Positions 1 through 11,771 of a DNA stretch of 64,000 nt are shown piece by piece. A program made the translations under genes and the position numbers. Within the stretch, counting starts at the first letter, position 1, and the number at the start of each line of letters is the position of its first letter. Below the pieces are notes generated by a model that was not told where the DNA came from, made no database searches, and saw only the letters and a program-made list of their open reading frames with translations. The stretch is from Pseudomonas sp. BP8 (GTDB lineage Bacteria > Pseudomonadota > Gammaproteobacteria > Pseudomonadales > Pseudomonadaceae). The stretch spans positions 5,001-69,000 of the forward strand of contig NZ_JAGINK010000001.1 of assembly GCF_017875955.1 (NCBI RefSeq). The letters run 5' to 3'.

Positions 1-26
1 TGAGCCATGATCAAACTCTTCAGTTC
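1..26 (-). rRNA. rrs: 16S ribosomal RNA, 5' end only (continues off the left edge)
   Basis: Read on the minus strand, the first 26 bases of the window give the conserved start of bacterial 16S rRNA, GAACTGAAGAGTTTGATCAT followed by GGCTCA. Only this terminal piece is inside the window; the gene runs out of the left edge. The boxA and promoter elements found further upstream on the same strand (178-188 and 481-508) support the call. The exact mature 5' end is inferred from the usual Pseudomonas end. Confidence 0.93.
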
Positions 27-480
27 AATACTGCTTGGGTTTTTAAGAAACCCTAAACTTGGCTCAGCAATCTCAAATGACTACTATGATTTCTCATGTG
101 GCCACTTGTGATGCTGATAATCTTGGCGACTATCAAACCATACTCACAAGCACCCACACGAATTGCTTGATTCAATTTGTTAAAGAGCGGTTGGTTAAGA
201 GCTTTTCGTCTCAACCGAGGCGCGCATTCTACGCTTTCCTCTGTGTCTGTCAAGCATTTATTTCGAAGTATTTTGCGAGAAACTCGTTCAACTTCAAACA
301 CTTGACTCGCTTGCGATCTCTCTTAGCGGGAGGCGAATTCTACAGCGTTACAACCTGCTGTCAACTACCTTTTTCACCGCTGCCGATCTGACGATCGAGG
401 CACCTCCAGTACTGCCTGAAACTTCTAACCCTTTGAAACTCAAGGAGTTTTCCGTTCCAACTACGCTGGAAGTGGGGCGC
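27..480 (-). other. rRNA operon leader region
   Basis: This stretch, about 450 bases between the 16S start and the rrn promoter, contains no protein gene that I accept. It is the transcribed leader of the rRNA operon. It carries a boxA antitermination element at 178-188, and is AT-richer than the neighbouring genes, as rrn leaders usually are. It must also hold the upstream half of the RNase III processing stem around 16S, but the partner strand is outside the window, so I cannot place it. Confidence 0.75.
178..188 (-). promoter_or_regulatory. boxA antitermination element of the rrn leader
   Basis: The minus strand reads GCTCTTTAACA, matching the rrn boxA consensus (TGCTCTTTAACA) recognised in RNA by NusB-S10. 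It lies about 150 bases upstream of the 16S 5' end and downstream of the promoter, which is the expected place. Confidence 0.85.
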
Positions 481-508
481 ATTATAAGGGGATTCGAAAG
501 GGCGTCAA
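481..508 (-). promoter_or_regulatory. sigma70 promoter of the rRNA operon
   Basis: On the minus strand there is a TTGACG -35 element (508-503) and a perfect TATAAT -10 element (486-481) separated by 16 bp, followed by GCGCCCC. This near-consensus promoter points toward the 16S gene. The 16-bp spacing and GC-rich stretch after the -10 box are typical of stringently controlled rRNA promoters. Confidence 0.85.
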
Positions 509-545
509 CCGTTAATTTCACTAAACCGTCATATCCCTGAAAAAC

Positions 546-578
546 AAAGCGGGGAGGCCTTTCGGCCTCCCCGCTTTT
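546..578 (-). terminator. Rho-independent terminator of tyrS
   Basis: A 12-14 bp GC-rich stem (AAGCGGGGAGGCC / GGCCTCCCCGCTT) with a four-base loop lies 45 bases downstream of the tyrS stop. On the minus strand it is followed by TTTGTTTTTC. It separates tyrS from the rrn promoter that reads in the same direction. Confidence 0.85.
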
Positions 579-623
579 GACACTCTATATAGCATCACCC
601 TTCACGCTATATAGAAGCAGCCG

Positions 624-1823
624 TCATTCCGGCTTCAGCGAGATCCGGGCAAAGGCCTTCTTGCCGGCCTGGCACACATGACTGGCACCGACGGCAAACA
701 TGAAGCCGCGATCCACCACCTCACCATCGACTTTCACGCTACCGGCATTGAGCAAGTCGCGGGCAGCCGCAGAGTTCTTCACCAGGCCAGCCCGGTTCAG
801 GACGGCCGCGATCGGCATGTCTTCGGCAGCGCTGACTTCAATCTCCGGAATGTCCTCCGGCAGCTCGCCGTCCTTCATACGGTTGCCCGCCGCACGGTGA
901 GCATTGGCCGCAGCCTCCTCACCATGGAAGCGAGCGACGATTTCTTCAGCCAGCTTGATCTTGATGTCGCGCGGGTTGGCACCCTGCTCGACATCGGCTC
1001 GGAATTGCTCGATCTCTTCCATGGAACGGAAACTGAGCAGCTCGAAATAACGCCACATCAGGGTGTCCGGGATCGACACCAGCTTGCTGTACATCACCCC
1101 AGGCGCTTCCTGGATGCCGACGTAGTTGCCCAGCGACTTGGACATCTTCTTCACGCCATCAAGGCCTTCCAGCAGCGGCATGGTGACAATGTTCTGTGCT
1201 TCCTGGCCATAAGCGCGTTGCAACTCGCGCCCCATCAGCAGGTTGAACTTCTGATCGGTACCGCCCAGTTCGACGTCAGCCTTCAGTGCCACCGAGTCGT
1301 AGCCCTGCACCAGCGGGTAGAGAAACTCGTGGATAGCGATCGGCTGATTGGTGGTATAGCGCTTGTCGAAGTCGTCACGCTCGAGCATTCGCGCAACGGT
1401 GTACTGCGAAGCCAGGCGAATGAAGTCGGCCGGCGTCAGCTGATCCATCCAGGTGGAGTTGAACGCGACTTCGGTCTTGGCCGGGTCGAGAATCTTGAAC
1501 ACCTGCTGCTTATAGGTTTCGGCATTGTCCAGAACCTGCTCGCGCGTCAGCGGCGGGCGCGTAGCGCTCTTGCCGCTCGGATCACCGATCATGCCGGTGA
1601 AATCGCCGATCAGGAAGATCACCTGATGGCCCAGGTCCTGGAACTGGCGCAGCTTGTTGATCAGTACCGTATGCCCCAGGTGCAGGTCTGGCGCCGTCGG
1701 GTCAAAGCCCGCCTTGATTCGCAGCGGCTGACCGCGCTTGAGCTTCTCTACCAGCTCCGACTCGACCAATACCTCTTCCGCACCGCGCTTGATAAGCGCC
1801 AGCTGCTCTTCAACCGACTTCAT
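624..1823 (-). CDS. tyrS: Tyrosyl-tRNA synthetase (TyrRZ clade)
   Basis: Charges tRNA-Tyr with tyrosine in the cytoplasm. The protein is 399 aa, the usual length, if it begins at [10 protein letters not shown]; the reading frame stays open 15 codons further upstream but those residues do not look conserved. Class I signatures are visible: the HIGH-like HLGH at residues 48-51 and the second motif KKMSKSLGN in the middle. A C-terminal S4-like RNA-binding domain ([14 protein letters not shown] onwards) follows. The KMSKS form rather than KFGKT places it in the TyrRZ clade, called tyrZ in P. aeruginosa, which carries two tyrosyl-tRNA synthetases; whether a second exists here cannot be seen. It lies upstream of an rRNA operon on the same strand and is transcribed divergently from mepM. 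Confidence 0.96.
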   Translation of the reverse strand: MKSVEEQLALIKRGAEEVLVESELVEKLKRGQPLRIKAGFDPTAPDLHLGHTVLINKLRQFQDLGHQVIFLIGDFTGMIGDPSGKSATRPPLTREQVLDNAETYKQQVFKILDPAKTEVAFNSTWMDQLTPADFIRLASQYTVARMLERDDFDKRYTTNQPIAIHEFLYPLVQGYDSVALKADVELGGTDQKFNLLMGRELQRAYGQEAQNIVTMPLLEGLDGVKKMSKSLGNYVGIQEAPGVMYSKLVSIPDTLMWRYFELLSFRSMEEIEQFRADVEQGANPRDIKIKLAEEIVARFHGEEAAANAHRAAGNRMKDGELPEDIPEIEVSAAEDMPIAAVLNRAGLVKNSAAARDLLNAGSVKVDGEVVDRGFMFAVGASHVCQAGKKAFARISLKPE

Positions 1824-2048
1824 AGAAAGACCCGCAAGGCTCAGATTCAAAGGGAGCCAACCATACAAGATCGGCCGTCAAATACAAGTTTGGCAAAGAG
1901 ATGTGACCCGAAAGGCGTGATCCGGCGTCTACGCGCCCTTGCGCGAAACCGGATTTGGTTATATTTTATACAGTTATTTCATCTTCATCATGTCATTCAT
2001 CTTTTCCATTTCACCTTTTCATTCACCTTTTTCAAAGTCACTTTCCCT

Positions 2049-4560
<2,512 letters not shown>

Positions 4561-4575
4561 GGCAACCCCCTGAAC

Positions 4576-4607
4576 GCAAAACGCCGCGCAATAGCGCGGC
4601 GTTTTGC
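4576..4607. terminator. Bidirectional terminator between anmK and erpA
   Basis: A 14-bp perfect stem GCAAAACGCCGCGC / GCGCGGCGTTTTGC with an AATA loop sits between the converging anmK (plus) and erpA (minus). The A and T ends of the stem give a short U-run in both directions, so it can serve both genes. Confidence 0.85.
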
Positions 4608-4624
4608 TGAGTAGAGCCCTGGGC

Positions 4625-4975
4625 TCAGATCGAGAACGAAGAACCGCAGCCGCAGGTGGTCGCAGCGTTAGGGTTCTTGATCACGAAGCGCGAGCCCTCA
4701 AGACCTTCCTGGTAATCCACTTCGGCGCCCGCGAGGTACTGGTAGCTCATCGGATCGACCACCAACGAAACGCCTTCGCGCTCGACGATGGTGTCGTCTT
4801 CAGCCACTTCCTCATCGAAGGTGAAACCGTACTGGAAGCCCGAGCAGCCGCCGCCCGTCACGAAAACACGCAACTTCAGGCGATCATTGCCCTCTTCGCT
4901 GACCAGGGTCTTCACCTTGTGTGCAGCACCTTGGGTGAACTCCAAAGCCGTGGGGGTGAAGGATTCGACGCTCAT
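4625..4975 (-). CDS. erpA: Iron-sulfur cluster insertion protein ErpA
   Basis: A-type carrier that delivers Fe-S clusters to target apoproteins, including isoprenoid-synthesis enzymes. The 116-aa product has the three conserved cluster-binding cysteines, C44 in [11 protein letters not shown] and C108/C110 in CGCGSSF at the C terminus. The start [10 protein letters not shown] was chosen over the longer open frame because it gives the normal family length. It converges with anmK, and the same neighbourhood is known in P. aeruginosa. Confidence 0.95.
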   Translation of the reverse strand: MSVESFTPTALEFTQGAAHKVKTLVSEEGNDRLKLRVFVTGGGCSGFQYGFTFDEEVAEDDTIVEREGVSLVVDPMSYQYLAGAEVDYQEGLEGSRFVIKNPNAATTCGCGSSFSI

Positions 4976-5060
4976 GTTGACTCTCCCGGCGCAGTGCCGC
5001 CATAAAACTCGATGACGCGCATTATCCGCTTCTCCGAGAAAATCGGTCAACAATACAAAA

Positions 5061-5127
5061 GCTGCAAGCGACAAGCTTCAAGCGACAAGTGGAACGCGGT
5101 GCGCCCTTTGCGGCCATGAAGCTTGAA
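5061..5127. repeat. Short AAGCTTCAAGCGACAAG-type repeat between argC and erpA
   Basis: The erpA-argC gap carries two tandem copies of CAAGCGACAAG (5065-5075 and 5079-5089) joined by CTT, and an inverted echo GAAGCTTGAA at 5118-5127. It lies just past the argC stop, in the 3' untranslated position. Similar CAAGC-rich units are scattered in Pseudomonas intergenic regions. Its role is unknown; it could act as an imperfect terminator for argC. Confidence 0.5.
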
Positions 5128-5141
5128 CCTTGCCGAGGCTG

Positions 5142-6176
5142 TCAGGGCATCAAGCCTGCATGCGACAGGCCCATACGCTCATCCAGGCCGAAGAGGATGT
5201 TCAGGTTCTGCACCGCCTGACCGGACGCGCCCTTGACCAGGTTGTCGATCACCGACAGCACCACCACCAGGTCACCGCCCTGCGGACGATGCACGGCAAT
5301 CCGGCAAACATTGGCGCCACGCACGCTGCGGGTTTCCGGATGGCTACCAGCCGGCATTACGTCGACGAACGGTTCATTGGCGTAGCGCTTCTCGAACAGC
5401 GCCTGCAGATCGACCGAGGTATCGGCAACAGTTGCGTACAAGGTGGCGTGGATACCGCGAATCATTGGCGTCAGGTGCGGGACGAAGGTCAGGCCGATGT
5501 CCCGGCCGGCAGCCTGGCGCAGCCCCTGGCTGATTTCTGGCAGGTGGCGGTGGCCCTTGACCGCGTAGGCCTTCATGCTTTCGCCCGATTCGCAGAACAG
5601 CGAGCCCACGGCAGCGCCACGGCCAGCGCCGCTGACTCCGGACTTGCAGTCGGCAATCAACCGCGATGGGTCGGCCAAGCCTGCTTCGAGCAAAGGCAGC
5701 AGGCCCAACTGGGTGGCAGTCGGGTAGCAACCCGGCACAGCAATCAGACGCGCAGTGCGAATCTTCTCGCGGTTCACCTCGGGCAGGCCGTAGACCGCAT
5801 CCTTGAGCAGCTCTGGCGCGCCGTGCGGCTGGCCGTACCACTTGCCCCACTCGACCGCGTCCTGCAGGCGGAAGTCAGCCGACAGGTCGATAACCTTGGT
5901 CCCCGCCGCCAGCAGCTCACCGGCCAGGGCATGGGCAACACCGTGCGGGGTGGCGAAGAACACCACGTCGCAGGCCGCCAGGGTCTGGCTGTCCGGCACG
6001 CTGAAAGCCAGGCCGTCATAGTGACCGCGCAGGTTCGGATACATGTCGGCAACGGCCACGCCCGCCTCGGAACGCGAGGTGATCACCGCAACCTCTGCCT
6101 GAGGGTGCTGCGCCAGCAGACGCAACAGTTCGACCCCGGTGTAACCCGTGCCGCCGACGATACCGACCTTGATCAT
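5142..6176 (-). CDS. argC: N-acetyl-gamma-glutamyl-phosphate reductase
   Basis: Third step of arginine synthesis: NADPH-dependent reduction of N-acetylglutamyl-5-phosphate to the semialdehyde. The 344-aa length is normal for the type 1 family. The N terminus [14 protein letters not shown] is the dinucleotide-binding loop, and the catalytic cysteine is C150 in [11 protein letters not shown]. The conserved GVSGAGRGA stretch follows. The gene is transcribed divergently from hemJ across a 143-base gap, which must hold both promoters. Confidence 0.97.
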   Translation of the reverse strand: MIKVGIVGGTGYTGVELLRLLAQHPQAEVAVITSRSEAGVAVADMYPNLRGHYDGLAFSVPDSQTLAACDVVFFATPHGVAHALAGELLAAGTKVIDLSADFRLQDAVEWGKWYGQPHGAPELLKDAVYGLPEVNREKIRTARLIAVPGCYPTATQLGLLPLLEAGLADPSRLIADCKSGVSGAGRGAAVGSLFCESGESMKAYAVKGHRHLPEISQGLRQAAGRDIGLTFVPHLTPMIRGIHATLYATVADTSVDLQALFEKRYANEPFVDVMPAGSHPETRSVRGANVCRIAVHRPQGGDLVVVLSVIDNLVKGASGQAVQNLNILFGLDERMGLSHAGLMP

Positions 6177-6319
6177 AACGCTTGCCCCTTATCAACGATC
6201 CGACTGGAAAGCGCACGATGATAGGGGCCACAGTCGCCTGTAACAACTCTTCGGGTGCGCCTCGGGGTGCTTCACCTCTACTATCTGACGACCGTGAAAA
6301 CCTGAAGGAACACCCTCCA

Positions 6320-6745
6320 ATGCTTTACCTATGGATCAAAGCGCTGCATATCGTCAGCGTGGTCTGCTGGTTCGCCGGCCTGTTCTACCTGCCGCGCCTG
6401 TTCGTCTACCACGCCCAGAGCCAGGACAGCATCAGCCAGGAACGCTTCACCACCATGGAGCGCAAGCTGTACCGCGGCATCATGAACCCGGCGATGATCG
6501 CCACGTTCGTCTTCGGCCTGTGGATGCTCTACCTCACGCCGGGCTGGATGAGCCAGGGCTGGATGCATGCCAAGCTCACCCTGGTGATCCTGCTCACCGG
6601 CTACCATCACATGTGCGGCGCCCAGCGCAAGCGCTTCGCCACTGGCACCAACACCCGCAGCCACGTGTTCTACCGCTGGTTCAACGAAGTGCCGGTGCTG
6701 ATCCTGCTCGGCATCGTGATTTTGGTGGTGGTCAAACCGTTCTGA
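6320..6745 (+). CDS. hemJ: Protoporphyrinogen IX oxidase HemJ
   Basis: Membrane enzyme for the penultimate step of heme synthesis (protoporphyrinogen IX to protoporphyrin IX). The 141-aa protein has four predicted membrane helices and the conserved N-terminal histidine and arginine motif LHIVSVVCWFAGLFYLPRLF, as well as NPAMIATF and GYHHMCGAQRK. The ATG at 6320 follows an AAGGAA ribosome-binding site; the open frame upstream has no similar sequence. It lies divergent to argC, and 30 bases upstream of a nitronate monooxygenase gene that may be in the same operon. Confidence 0.92.
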   Translation: MLYLWIKALHIVSVVCWFAGLFYLPRLFVYHAQSQDSISQERFTTMERKLYRGIMNPAMIATFVFGLWMLYLTPGWMSQGWMHAKLTLVILLTGYHHMCGAQRKRFATGTNTRSHVFYRWFNEVPVLILLGIVILVVVKPF

Positions 6746-6775
6746 GGCAATCAGCGACCGTAGAGGAGTTCTGCC

Positions 6776-7723
6776 ATGTCATTGCCCGCCCTGCTCGAAC
6801 AACGCCTGCGCCTGCCGGTGGTCGTCGCACCGATGTTCCTGATCAGCAATCCGCAACTGGTCCTGGCCTGCTGCGGCAATGGCGTGGTGGGCAGTTTCCC
6901 CGCCCTCAACCAGCGCGACAGCGCCGGTTTCAAGCGCTGGCTGGAAGAGATCGAGGCAGGCCTGGCCAGCTTGCCGGCAGCCGCGCCCTATGCGGTCAAC
7001 CTGATCGTCCACCCGAGCAATCCGCGCCTGCAGGCCGACCTGGCGTTGTGCGTCGAACACCGCGTGCCGATTGTCATCACCAGCCTCGGCGCGGTGAAGG
7101 AAGTGGTCGACGCGGTGCAGGGTTATGGCGGCCTGGTGCTGCATGACGTGACCACCCGCCGCCACGCCGAGAAAGCCGCCGAGGCCGGGGTCGACGGGTT
7201 GATCGCGGTGGCCGCCGGCGCCGGCGGCCATGCCGGCACCTGGAGCCCGTTCGCCCTCGCTGCCGAGATTCGCCAGTTCTTCGACAAGACCCTGCTGCTG
7301 GCCGGCTGCATCAACCATGGCCACGAGATTCTTGCCGCGCAGCTGTTGGGGGCGGACCTCGCCTACATGGGCACCCGTTTCATCGCCACTCAGGAAAGCC
7401 AGGCACAGGATGCCTACAAACACATGCTGATCGAGGCGCGCGCCGCCGATATCGTCCACACCCCGGCCGTTTCCGGCGTGCCGGCGAGTTTCCTGCGCCA
7501 GAGCCTGGAGCAGGCCGGCTATGACATGGCGAGCCTCAAGGCCAGCCACGAGCAAGCACGGCTCAAGCCCCTGGACGAAGAAGCCAAGGCCTGGAAGACG
7601 GTGTGGTCAGCCGGCCAGGGCGTCGGTGACATCCACGACCTGCCGGCCACCGCCGAACTGATCGAGCGCCTCCACCACGAGTACCGGCAAGCCTTGGCGC
7701 GCACCCGCCAGATGCCCGCCTGA
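6776..7723 (+). CDS. Nitronate monooxygenase family protein
   Basis: FMN-dependent oxidoreductase of the 2-nitropropane dioxygenase/NMO family, likely oxidising nitronates such as propionate-3-nitronate. The 315-aa TIM-barrel protein shows the N-terminal substrate/FMN loop (RLPVVVAPMF), the phosphate-binding GAGGHAGTWSPF around residues 144-155, and the FMN loop DLAYMGTRFIAT. A good GAGG ribosome-binding site precedes the ATG. The true substrate cannot be read from sequence. It follows hemJ closely on the same strand. Confidence 0.85.
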   Translation: MSLPALLEQRLRLPVVVAPMFLISNPQLVLACCGNGVVGSFPALNQRDSAGFKRWLEEIEAGLASLPAAAPYAVNLIVHPSNPRLQADLALCVEHRVPIVITSLGAVKEVVDAVQGYGGLVLHDVTTRRHAEKAAEAGVDGLIAVAAGAGGHAGTWSPFALAAEIRQFFDKTLLLAGCINHGHEILAAQLLGADLAYMGTRFIATQESQAQDAYKHMLIEARAADIVHTPAVSGVPASFLRQSLEQAGYDMASLKASHEQARLKPLDEEAKAWKTVWSAGQGVGDIHDLPATAELIERLHHEYRQALARTRQMPA

Positions 7724-7801
7724 GCCCTGTAGCAAAAGGCAACAACTTACCGGGCCAAGCTGTACACTAAGCGCCCTTTTTCGCCGCCCCAGGAGCCCTG
7801 C

Positions 7802-8584
7802 ATGACCCGTTACGCCATGATCACCGGCGCTTCCAGCGGCCTGGGCCTGGCCCTGGCGGAAGCTCTGGCGCGGCGCGGGCGCAACCTGATCCTGGTGGCA
7901 CGTCATCGGGAAACCCTGGAGCCGATAGCCATTGAGCTGACCCAGCGCTTTGGCGTCGAGGTACTGCTCCGCGCCTGCGACCTCAGCCAACCGCTGCGGC
8001 TATCGGGCTTCGTGCTCGAACTCGAAGAAGGTGAGCGGCGTATCGACCTGCTGGTGAACTGCGCCGGGCAGCGCACTTACGGCCCCTTCCTGGCGCACGA
8101 ATGGGCCGACGAGCAAGACCTGCTCGAGGTCAACATTCTCGCCCTGACCCGCCTGTGTCACGCGATCGGCAACCTGATGGCGGTGCAGGGTGGCGGGCAG
8201 ATCCTCAATGTGGCGTCATTGGCCAGCGCGACCCCCGGGCCATGGATGGCCTGTTATGCCGCCAGCAAGGCTTACGTGGTGAGTTTTTCCGAAGCGCTGC
8301 GCGAAGAGCTCGGGCGTACCGGGATCAAAGTCTCGGCGCTTTGTCCTGGCCCGGTTCGCTCGTCTCGGCGGCACATTCCCCGGCTCGACGGCAGCCAACG
8401 CTGCCTGAGCCCTGAGGAGGTAGCGCTGTACACCGTGCGTGCGCTGGACAAGAACCGCGCGCTGATCATGCCCGGCCGGCGCAACCGCTGGCTGGCCTGG
8501 CTGCCACGCCTGCTGCCGCGATGGCTGGCCCGCAAGCTGGCCGGGGCGATCAACCGGCGTTACTGCCCGCTCGAAGCGCAATAG
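7802..8584 (+). CDS. Short-chain dehydrogenase/reductase (SDR)
   Basis: NAD(P)-dependent oxidoreductase of unknown substrate. The classical SDR pattern is complete: TGASSGLGLALAEA cofactor loop near residue 8, the NCAG motif in the middle, NVASLAS serine, and the catalytic YAASK. The C-terminal 60 residues are arginine-rich with a hydrophobic WLAWLPRLLPRWLARKLAG segment, suggesting membrane association. An AGGAG site lies before the ATG, and a TACACT -10-like hexamer at 7763-7768 suggests its own promoter. Confidence 0.85.
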   Translation: MTRYAMITGASSGLGLALAEALARRGRNLILVARHRETLEPIAIELTQRFGVEVLLRACDLSQPLRLSGFVLELEEGERRIDLLVNCAGQRTYGPFLAHEWADEQDLLEVNILALTRLCHAIGNLMAVQGGGQILNVASLASATPGPWMACYAASKAYVVSFSEALREELGRTGIKVSALCPGPVRSSRRHIPRLDGSQRCLSPEEVALYTVRALDKNRALIMPGRRNRWLAWLPRLLPRWLARKLAGAINRRYCPLEAQ

Positions 8585-8647
8585 CACTGTGCGAGCGGCG
8601 CCGTGCTGGGTACACTCGGCCCGGACCCTCACCCTGGAGCAAGTGCT

Positions 8648-8986
8648 GTGGAGACTCTCTTCACCAAGATCATCAACCGGGAAATCCCGGCCAAGATCAT
8701 CTACGAGGACGACCAGGTTCTGGCCTTCCACGATATCGCCCCGCAGGCGCCGGTGCATTTTCTGGTCATCCCGAAAAAGCCCATTCGCACCCTCAACGAC
8801 CTCACCGAGGAAGACAAGGGCGTGGCCGGCCACATTCTGTTCACCGCCCAGCGCCTGGCCAAGGAGCTCGGCTGTGAAGACGGTTTCCGCGTGGTCATGA
8901 ACTGCAACGAACTGGGTGGCCAGACGGTCTACCATATTCACATGCACGTGCTCGGCCAACGCCAGATGCACTGGCCACCAGGCTGA
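8648..8986 (+). CDS. HIT family purine nucleoside phosphoramidase (HinT-like)
   Basis: Nucleotide hydrolase of the histidine-triad superfamily. The 112-aa protein ends with the triad motif YHIHMHVLG, and has the N-terminal FTKIINREIPAKIIYEDD signature of the HINT branch. The start is GTG at 8648 with a GGAGC ribosome-binding site at proper distance; the longer open frame has no family similarity upstream. A TACACT -10-like element is at 8611-8616. Confidence 0.9.
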   Translation: METLFTKIINREIPAKIIYEDDQVLAFHDIAPQAPVHFLVIPKKPIRTLNDLTEEDKGVAGHILFTAQRLAKELGCEDGFRVVMNCNELGGQTVYHIHMHVLGQRQMHWPPG

Positions 8987-9052
8987 TCCAAGGCAAGCCC
9001 CGGCCAGGGGATTGCGGTAAACTGTCGGGCATCACTCTAGCGGAGGTGCCCG

Positions 9053-9700
9053 ATGGCTACCGAACGTCACTATTCCCCGCTCGACCGCTTGTTGCTGCAG
9101 GCCGACACCGCCATGCGCACCTTGCTGCCCTTCAGCGGCCAACCTTCCCGCCCTTCCCCGGCCATCATCCAGCCGGACGCCGACCTGGACGAGACGCAGA
9201 CCCGCCACATCGCTGGCCTGATGCGCATCAACCACACCGGTGAAGTGTGCGCCCAAGCGCTCTACCAGGGCCAAGCCCTGACCGCCAAGCTGCCGCAGGT
9301 ACGCAAGGCGATGGAGCATGCCGCCGAAGAAGAAGTCGACCATCTGGCCTGGTGCGAGCAGCGTATTCGTCAGCTGAACAGTCATCCCAGTGTGCTCAAC
9401 CCCCTGTTCTATGGCATGTCGTTTGGCATCGGCGCGCTCGCCGGCCTGGTCAGCGACAAGGTCAGCCTCGGCTTCGTCGCCGCGACCGAGCACCAGGTCT
9501 GCAAGCACCTCGACGAGCACCTCGAGCAGCTGCCAGCCGAGGACGAAAAGTCTCGGGCGATTCTCGAGCAGATGCGCGTTGATGAAGAGCACCACGCCGA
9601 ATCTGCGCTGGAAGCTGGTGGTTATCGCTTCCCGGCTCCGGTCCGCTTCGGTATGAGCCTGATGGCCAAGGTCATGACCAAAAGCACTTACCGCATTTAG
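9053..9700 (+). CDS. coq7: 2-polyprenyl-3-methyl-6-methoxy-1,4-benzoquinone hydroxylase (COQ7)
   Basis: Hydroxylase of the ubiquinone pathway, acting at the membrane on demethoxyubiquinone. The 215-aa protein carries the di-iron ligands of the COQ7 family: [18 protein letters not shown] (first Glu), [14 protein letters not shown] (ExxH), and the late [10 protein letters not shown] (ExxH). A clear GGAGG lies 6 bases before the ATG, and TAAACT at 9018-9023 is a plausible -10 box. It functions instead of UbiF in Pseudomonas. Confidence 0.94.
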   Translation: MATERHYSPLDRLLLQADTAMRTLLPFSGQPSRPSPAIIQPDADLDETQTRHIAGLMRINHTGEVCAQALYQGQALTAKLPQVRKAMEHAAEEEVDHLAWCEQRIRQLNSHPSVLNPLFYGMSFGIGALAGLVSDKVSLGFVAATEHQVCKHLDEHLEQLPAEDEKSRAILEQMRVDEEHHAESALEAGGYRFPAPVRFGMSLMAKVMTKSTYRI

Positions 9701-9710
9701 GATCCCGGCG

Positions 9711-10751
9711 ATGACGGAACGTTTTGATGCCAAGGATCTGGCGCGTGCGGTAGACGCAGGTATTCTCCAGCCCAGCCAGGCGCATGCCTTGCTGGGCTTC
9801 TTGCGCCAACAGCCAGAGAACCGCGGGCGTTTTCAGCTGGCCCATGTCGCGTTCTATTTCGGTGCCCTGCTGATCATGGCTGCCATGGGCTGGTTGCTCA
9901 GCGAAGCCTGGATGCGGATCGGCGACACGGCGCTGCTGACGATCGCCCTTCTTTATATTGCCTCGTTGAGCGCGCTTGGCATCTCCTTGCAGCGGCGCGG
10001 CCAGCTGATTGCGGCAGGCGTGCTCGGTGCTGTGGCGGTGAGCATCGTCCCCCTTGCCGTATTTGCCATCGAGCGTTTACTCGGTTGGTGGCCGTTGGAC
10101 GATGCGCAAGCTGATTACCATCAGTACTACACCTACGTGCAAGGCGGCTGGCTGCTGATGGAGGCCGCCACGGTGGTGGCCGGCCTATTGATGCTACGGC
10201 TGATCCCTTTCCCGTTCATCGTCATGCCGATGGCACTGGCGCTGTGGTTCATGTCGATGGACCTGAGCGAGTGGATCTACGGCGCGCCGTTCAGTTGGGA
10301 GCAGCGCCGCACGGTGTCGCTCTGGTTCGGCCTGGGCCTGCTGCTGGTGTGCCTGATCGTCGATGGGCGTACCCGCAGGGACTATGCCTTCTGGGGTTAC
10401 CTGGCAGGGCTGGCAGCATTCTGGGGTGGCTTGACGCTGATGGACAGCGACAGCGAATGGGGCAAGGCACTGTATTGCCTGATCAACCTGGGCTTGATGC
10501 TTGTTGCGGTAGTGCTGCGCCGTCCGCTGTTCATGGTGTTTGGCGCGCTGGGCGTGGCGGCGTATCTGGGCTACCTGTCGTATGAGGTGTTTGCCGAGTC
10601 GCTGTTGTTCCCGCTGGTGCTGACCTTGATTGGCCTGGGAGTGATCGGCCTGGGCGTGCTTTATCAGAAGCATCGCGAAGATTTGAGCGTACGCCTGCGC
10701 GCACGCCTGCCGGCACAGCTGCTGCAACTGATGCCCGGCCTGCGCCGTTGA
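9711..10751 (+). CDS. DUF2157 domain membrane protein
   Basis: Multi-pass inner-membrane protein of unknown function. The N-terminal 40 residues are soluble and resemble the DUF2157 start (AVDAGILQPSQAHALLGFLRQ); then about nine to ten hydrophobic segments follow. It begins 10 bases after coq7 and its stop overlaps the TTG start of the next gene (TTGA), so coq7, this gene and the next are probably cotranscribed and the last two translationally coupled. No catalytic motif is apparent. Confidence 0.8.
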   Translation: MTERFDAKDLARAVDAGILQPSQAHALLGFLRQQPENRGRFQLAHVAFYFGALLIMAAMGWLLSEAWMRIGDTALLTIALLYIASLSALGISLQRRGQLIAAGVLGAVAVSIVPLAVFAIERLLGWWPLDDAQADYHQYYTYVQGGWLLMEAATVVAGLLMLRLIPFPFIVMPMALALWFMSMDLSEWIYGAPFSWEQRRTVSLWFGLGLLLVCLIVDGRTRRDYAFWGYLAGLAAFWGGLTLMDSDSEWGKALYCLINLGLMLVAVVLRRPLFMVFGALGVAAYLGYLSYEVFAESLLFPLVLTLIGLGVIGLGVLYQKHREDLSVRLRARLPAQLLQLMPGLRR

Positions 10752-11194
10752 AATTGCGCGGGTTCGGCCTGCGGCTGCTGCAAGGGTTCAGTCTGATGCT
10801 GGTGGCCTACCTGTTCGTCTGCCTGATGACGGCCAACGTCAGCCAGTCGCCGCTCAGCTTCGAACTGCCCACCCTGGTAGAACCTGACAGCAGCAGCACG
10901 CTGGAGCTGCTGCTGTTCAGCGTGCCAGGGCAACTGCTGTTTCTGCTCACAGGCAGTTTTATCCACAGGCGTCGAGTGCTCATCGGCGTTTATGCAGGGG
11001 CCGCGAGCATCACTCTGCTACTGCAATGCCTGCTGTTTGCCGAGACCTTTGGCAGCACCTGGAGCCGTGCGGAAATTGCCGGCCTGTTAGCCTTCAACCT
11101 GCCCAGTGGGTTAATCGCACTGGCTCCCGGGCTGGCACTGGTGTGTGCCCTCGAATACCTCAGCCGAGCTCGACAATCTCATAACTGTGAGTGA
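10748..11194 (+). CDS. Small membrane protein of unknown function
   Basis: I do not recognise this 148-aa protein. It has about four predicted membrane helices (near residues 12-30, 55-72, 78-98 and 110-135) separated by short loops, with arginines RRRV after helix 2. The likely start is TTG overlapping the stop of the DUF2157 gene, which suggests translational coupling to a possible partner protein. An internal ATG at 10796 is a possible alternative start. Its last 35 bases overlap the 3' end of the convergent OsmC gene. Confidence 0.65.
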   Translation: MKLRGFGLRLLQGFSLMLVAYLFVCLMTANVSQSPLSFELPTLVEPDSSSTLELLLFSVPGQLLFLLTGSFIHRRRVLIGVYAGAASITLLLQCLLFAETFGSTWSRAEIAGLLAFNLPSGLIALAPGLALVCALEYLSRARQSHNCE

Positions 11195-11582
11195 TCTCGA
11201 CGCCTGCTCGACCGAGCATGATCGACGCTGAGCAGTACTTCTCTGCCGACAGCTCGACCGCACGCTTGACCTGCGCGTCCTTCAGCCCACGTCCTTTGAC
11301 CACGAAGTTCAGGTGGATCTTGGTGAACACCTTGGGGTCCTCATCGGCACGTTCGGCTTCCAGGAAGGCTTCGCAGCTCTCCACCGCCTGGCGGGACTTC
11401 TTCAGGATGCTGACCACGTCAAAGTTGCTGCAGCCGCCCAGGCCCAGCAGGAGCATTTCCATCGGGCGCACGCCAAGGTTGCGACCTCCGGCTTCGGGCG
11501 GGCCGTCCATGACCACGACATGGCCGCTGCCCGACTCGCCGAGGAACATCGCTTCACCGGCCCATTGGATGCGTGCCTTCAT
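11160..11582 (-). CDS. OsmC family protein (YhfA-like)
   Basis: Thiol-dependent peroxidase-fold protein. The 140-aa product has the two redox cysteines of the family, C51 in GLGGCSNFDVVSILKK and C117 in EKYCSASIMLG. Strong similarity in layout to YhfA, the OsmC paralog next to crp in enterobacteria; here too it is adjacent to and divergent from the crp homolog vfr. The start MKARIQWAGE was preferred over the open upstream extension, which has no hydrophobic or conserved character. Its actual substrate is unknown. Confidence 0.9.
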   Translation of the reverse strand: MKARIQWAGEAMFLGESGSGHVVVMDGPPEAGGRNLGVRPMEMLLLGLGGCSNFDVVSILKKSRQAVESCEAFLEAERADEDPKVFTKIHLNFVVKGRGLKDAQVKRAVELSAEKYCSASIMLGRAGVEITHSYEIVELG

Positions 11583-11771
11583 GTTGCTGGACTCCCTATA
11601 TGCTTGAAAGGGTGTCAGCTTAAGCCTTGTCGGGCTGCCGGAAAAGCTCAACACGCCGCGCAATTGTGCCGATAGCGGCCGCAGTGTCTGATAAGCTGGC
11701 GCCAAATGACTGGCGCATGACGTCGGCCGACTCTATAAAAAGCCTCTGCGTGTATCGAACAGGATTTCGTG

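Noticed and set aside
53..391. Short open frames in the rrn leader
   Set aside because: The region is the rRNA leader with boxA and promoter on the minus strand.
678..2048. Upstream part of the long open frame that ends as mepM (plus strand, opposite to tyrS)
   Set aside because: It is antisense to tyrS and codes for no recognisable domain; the real protein starts at 2049.
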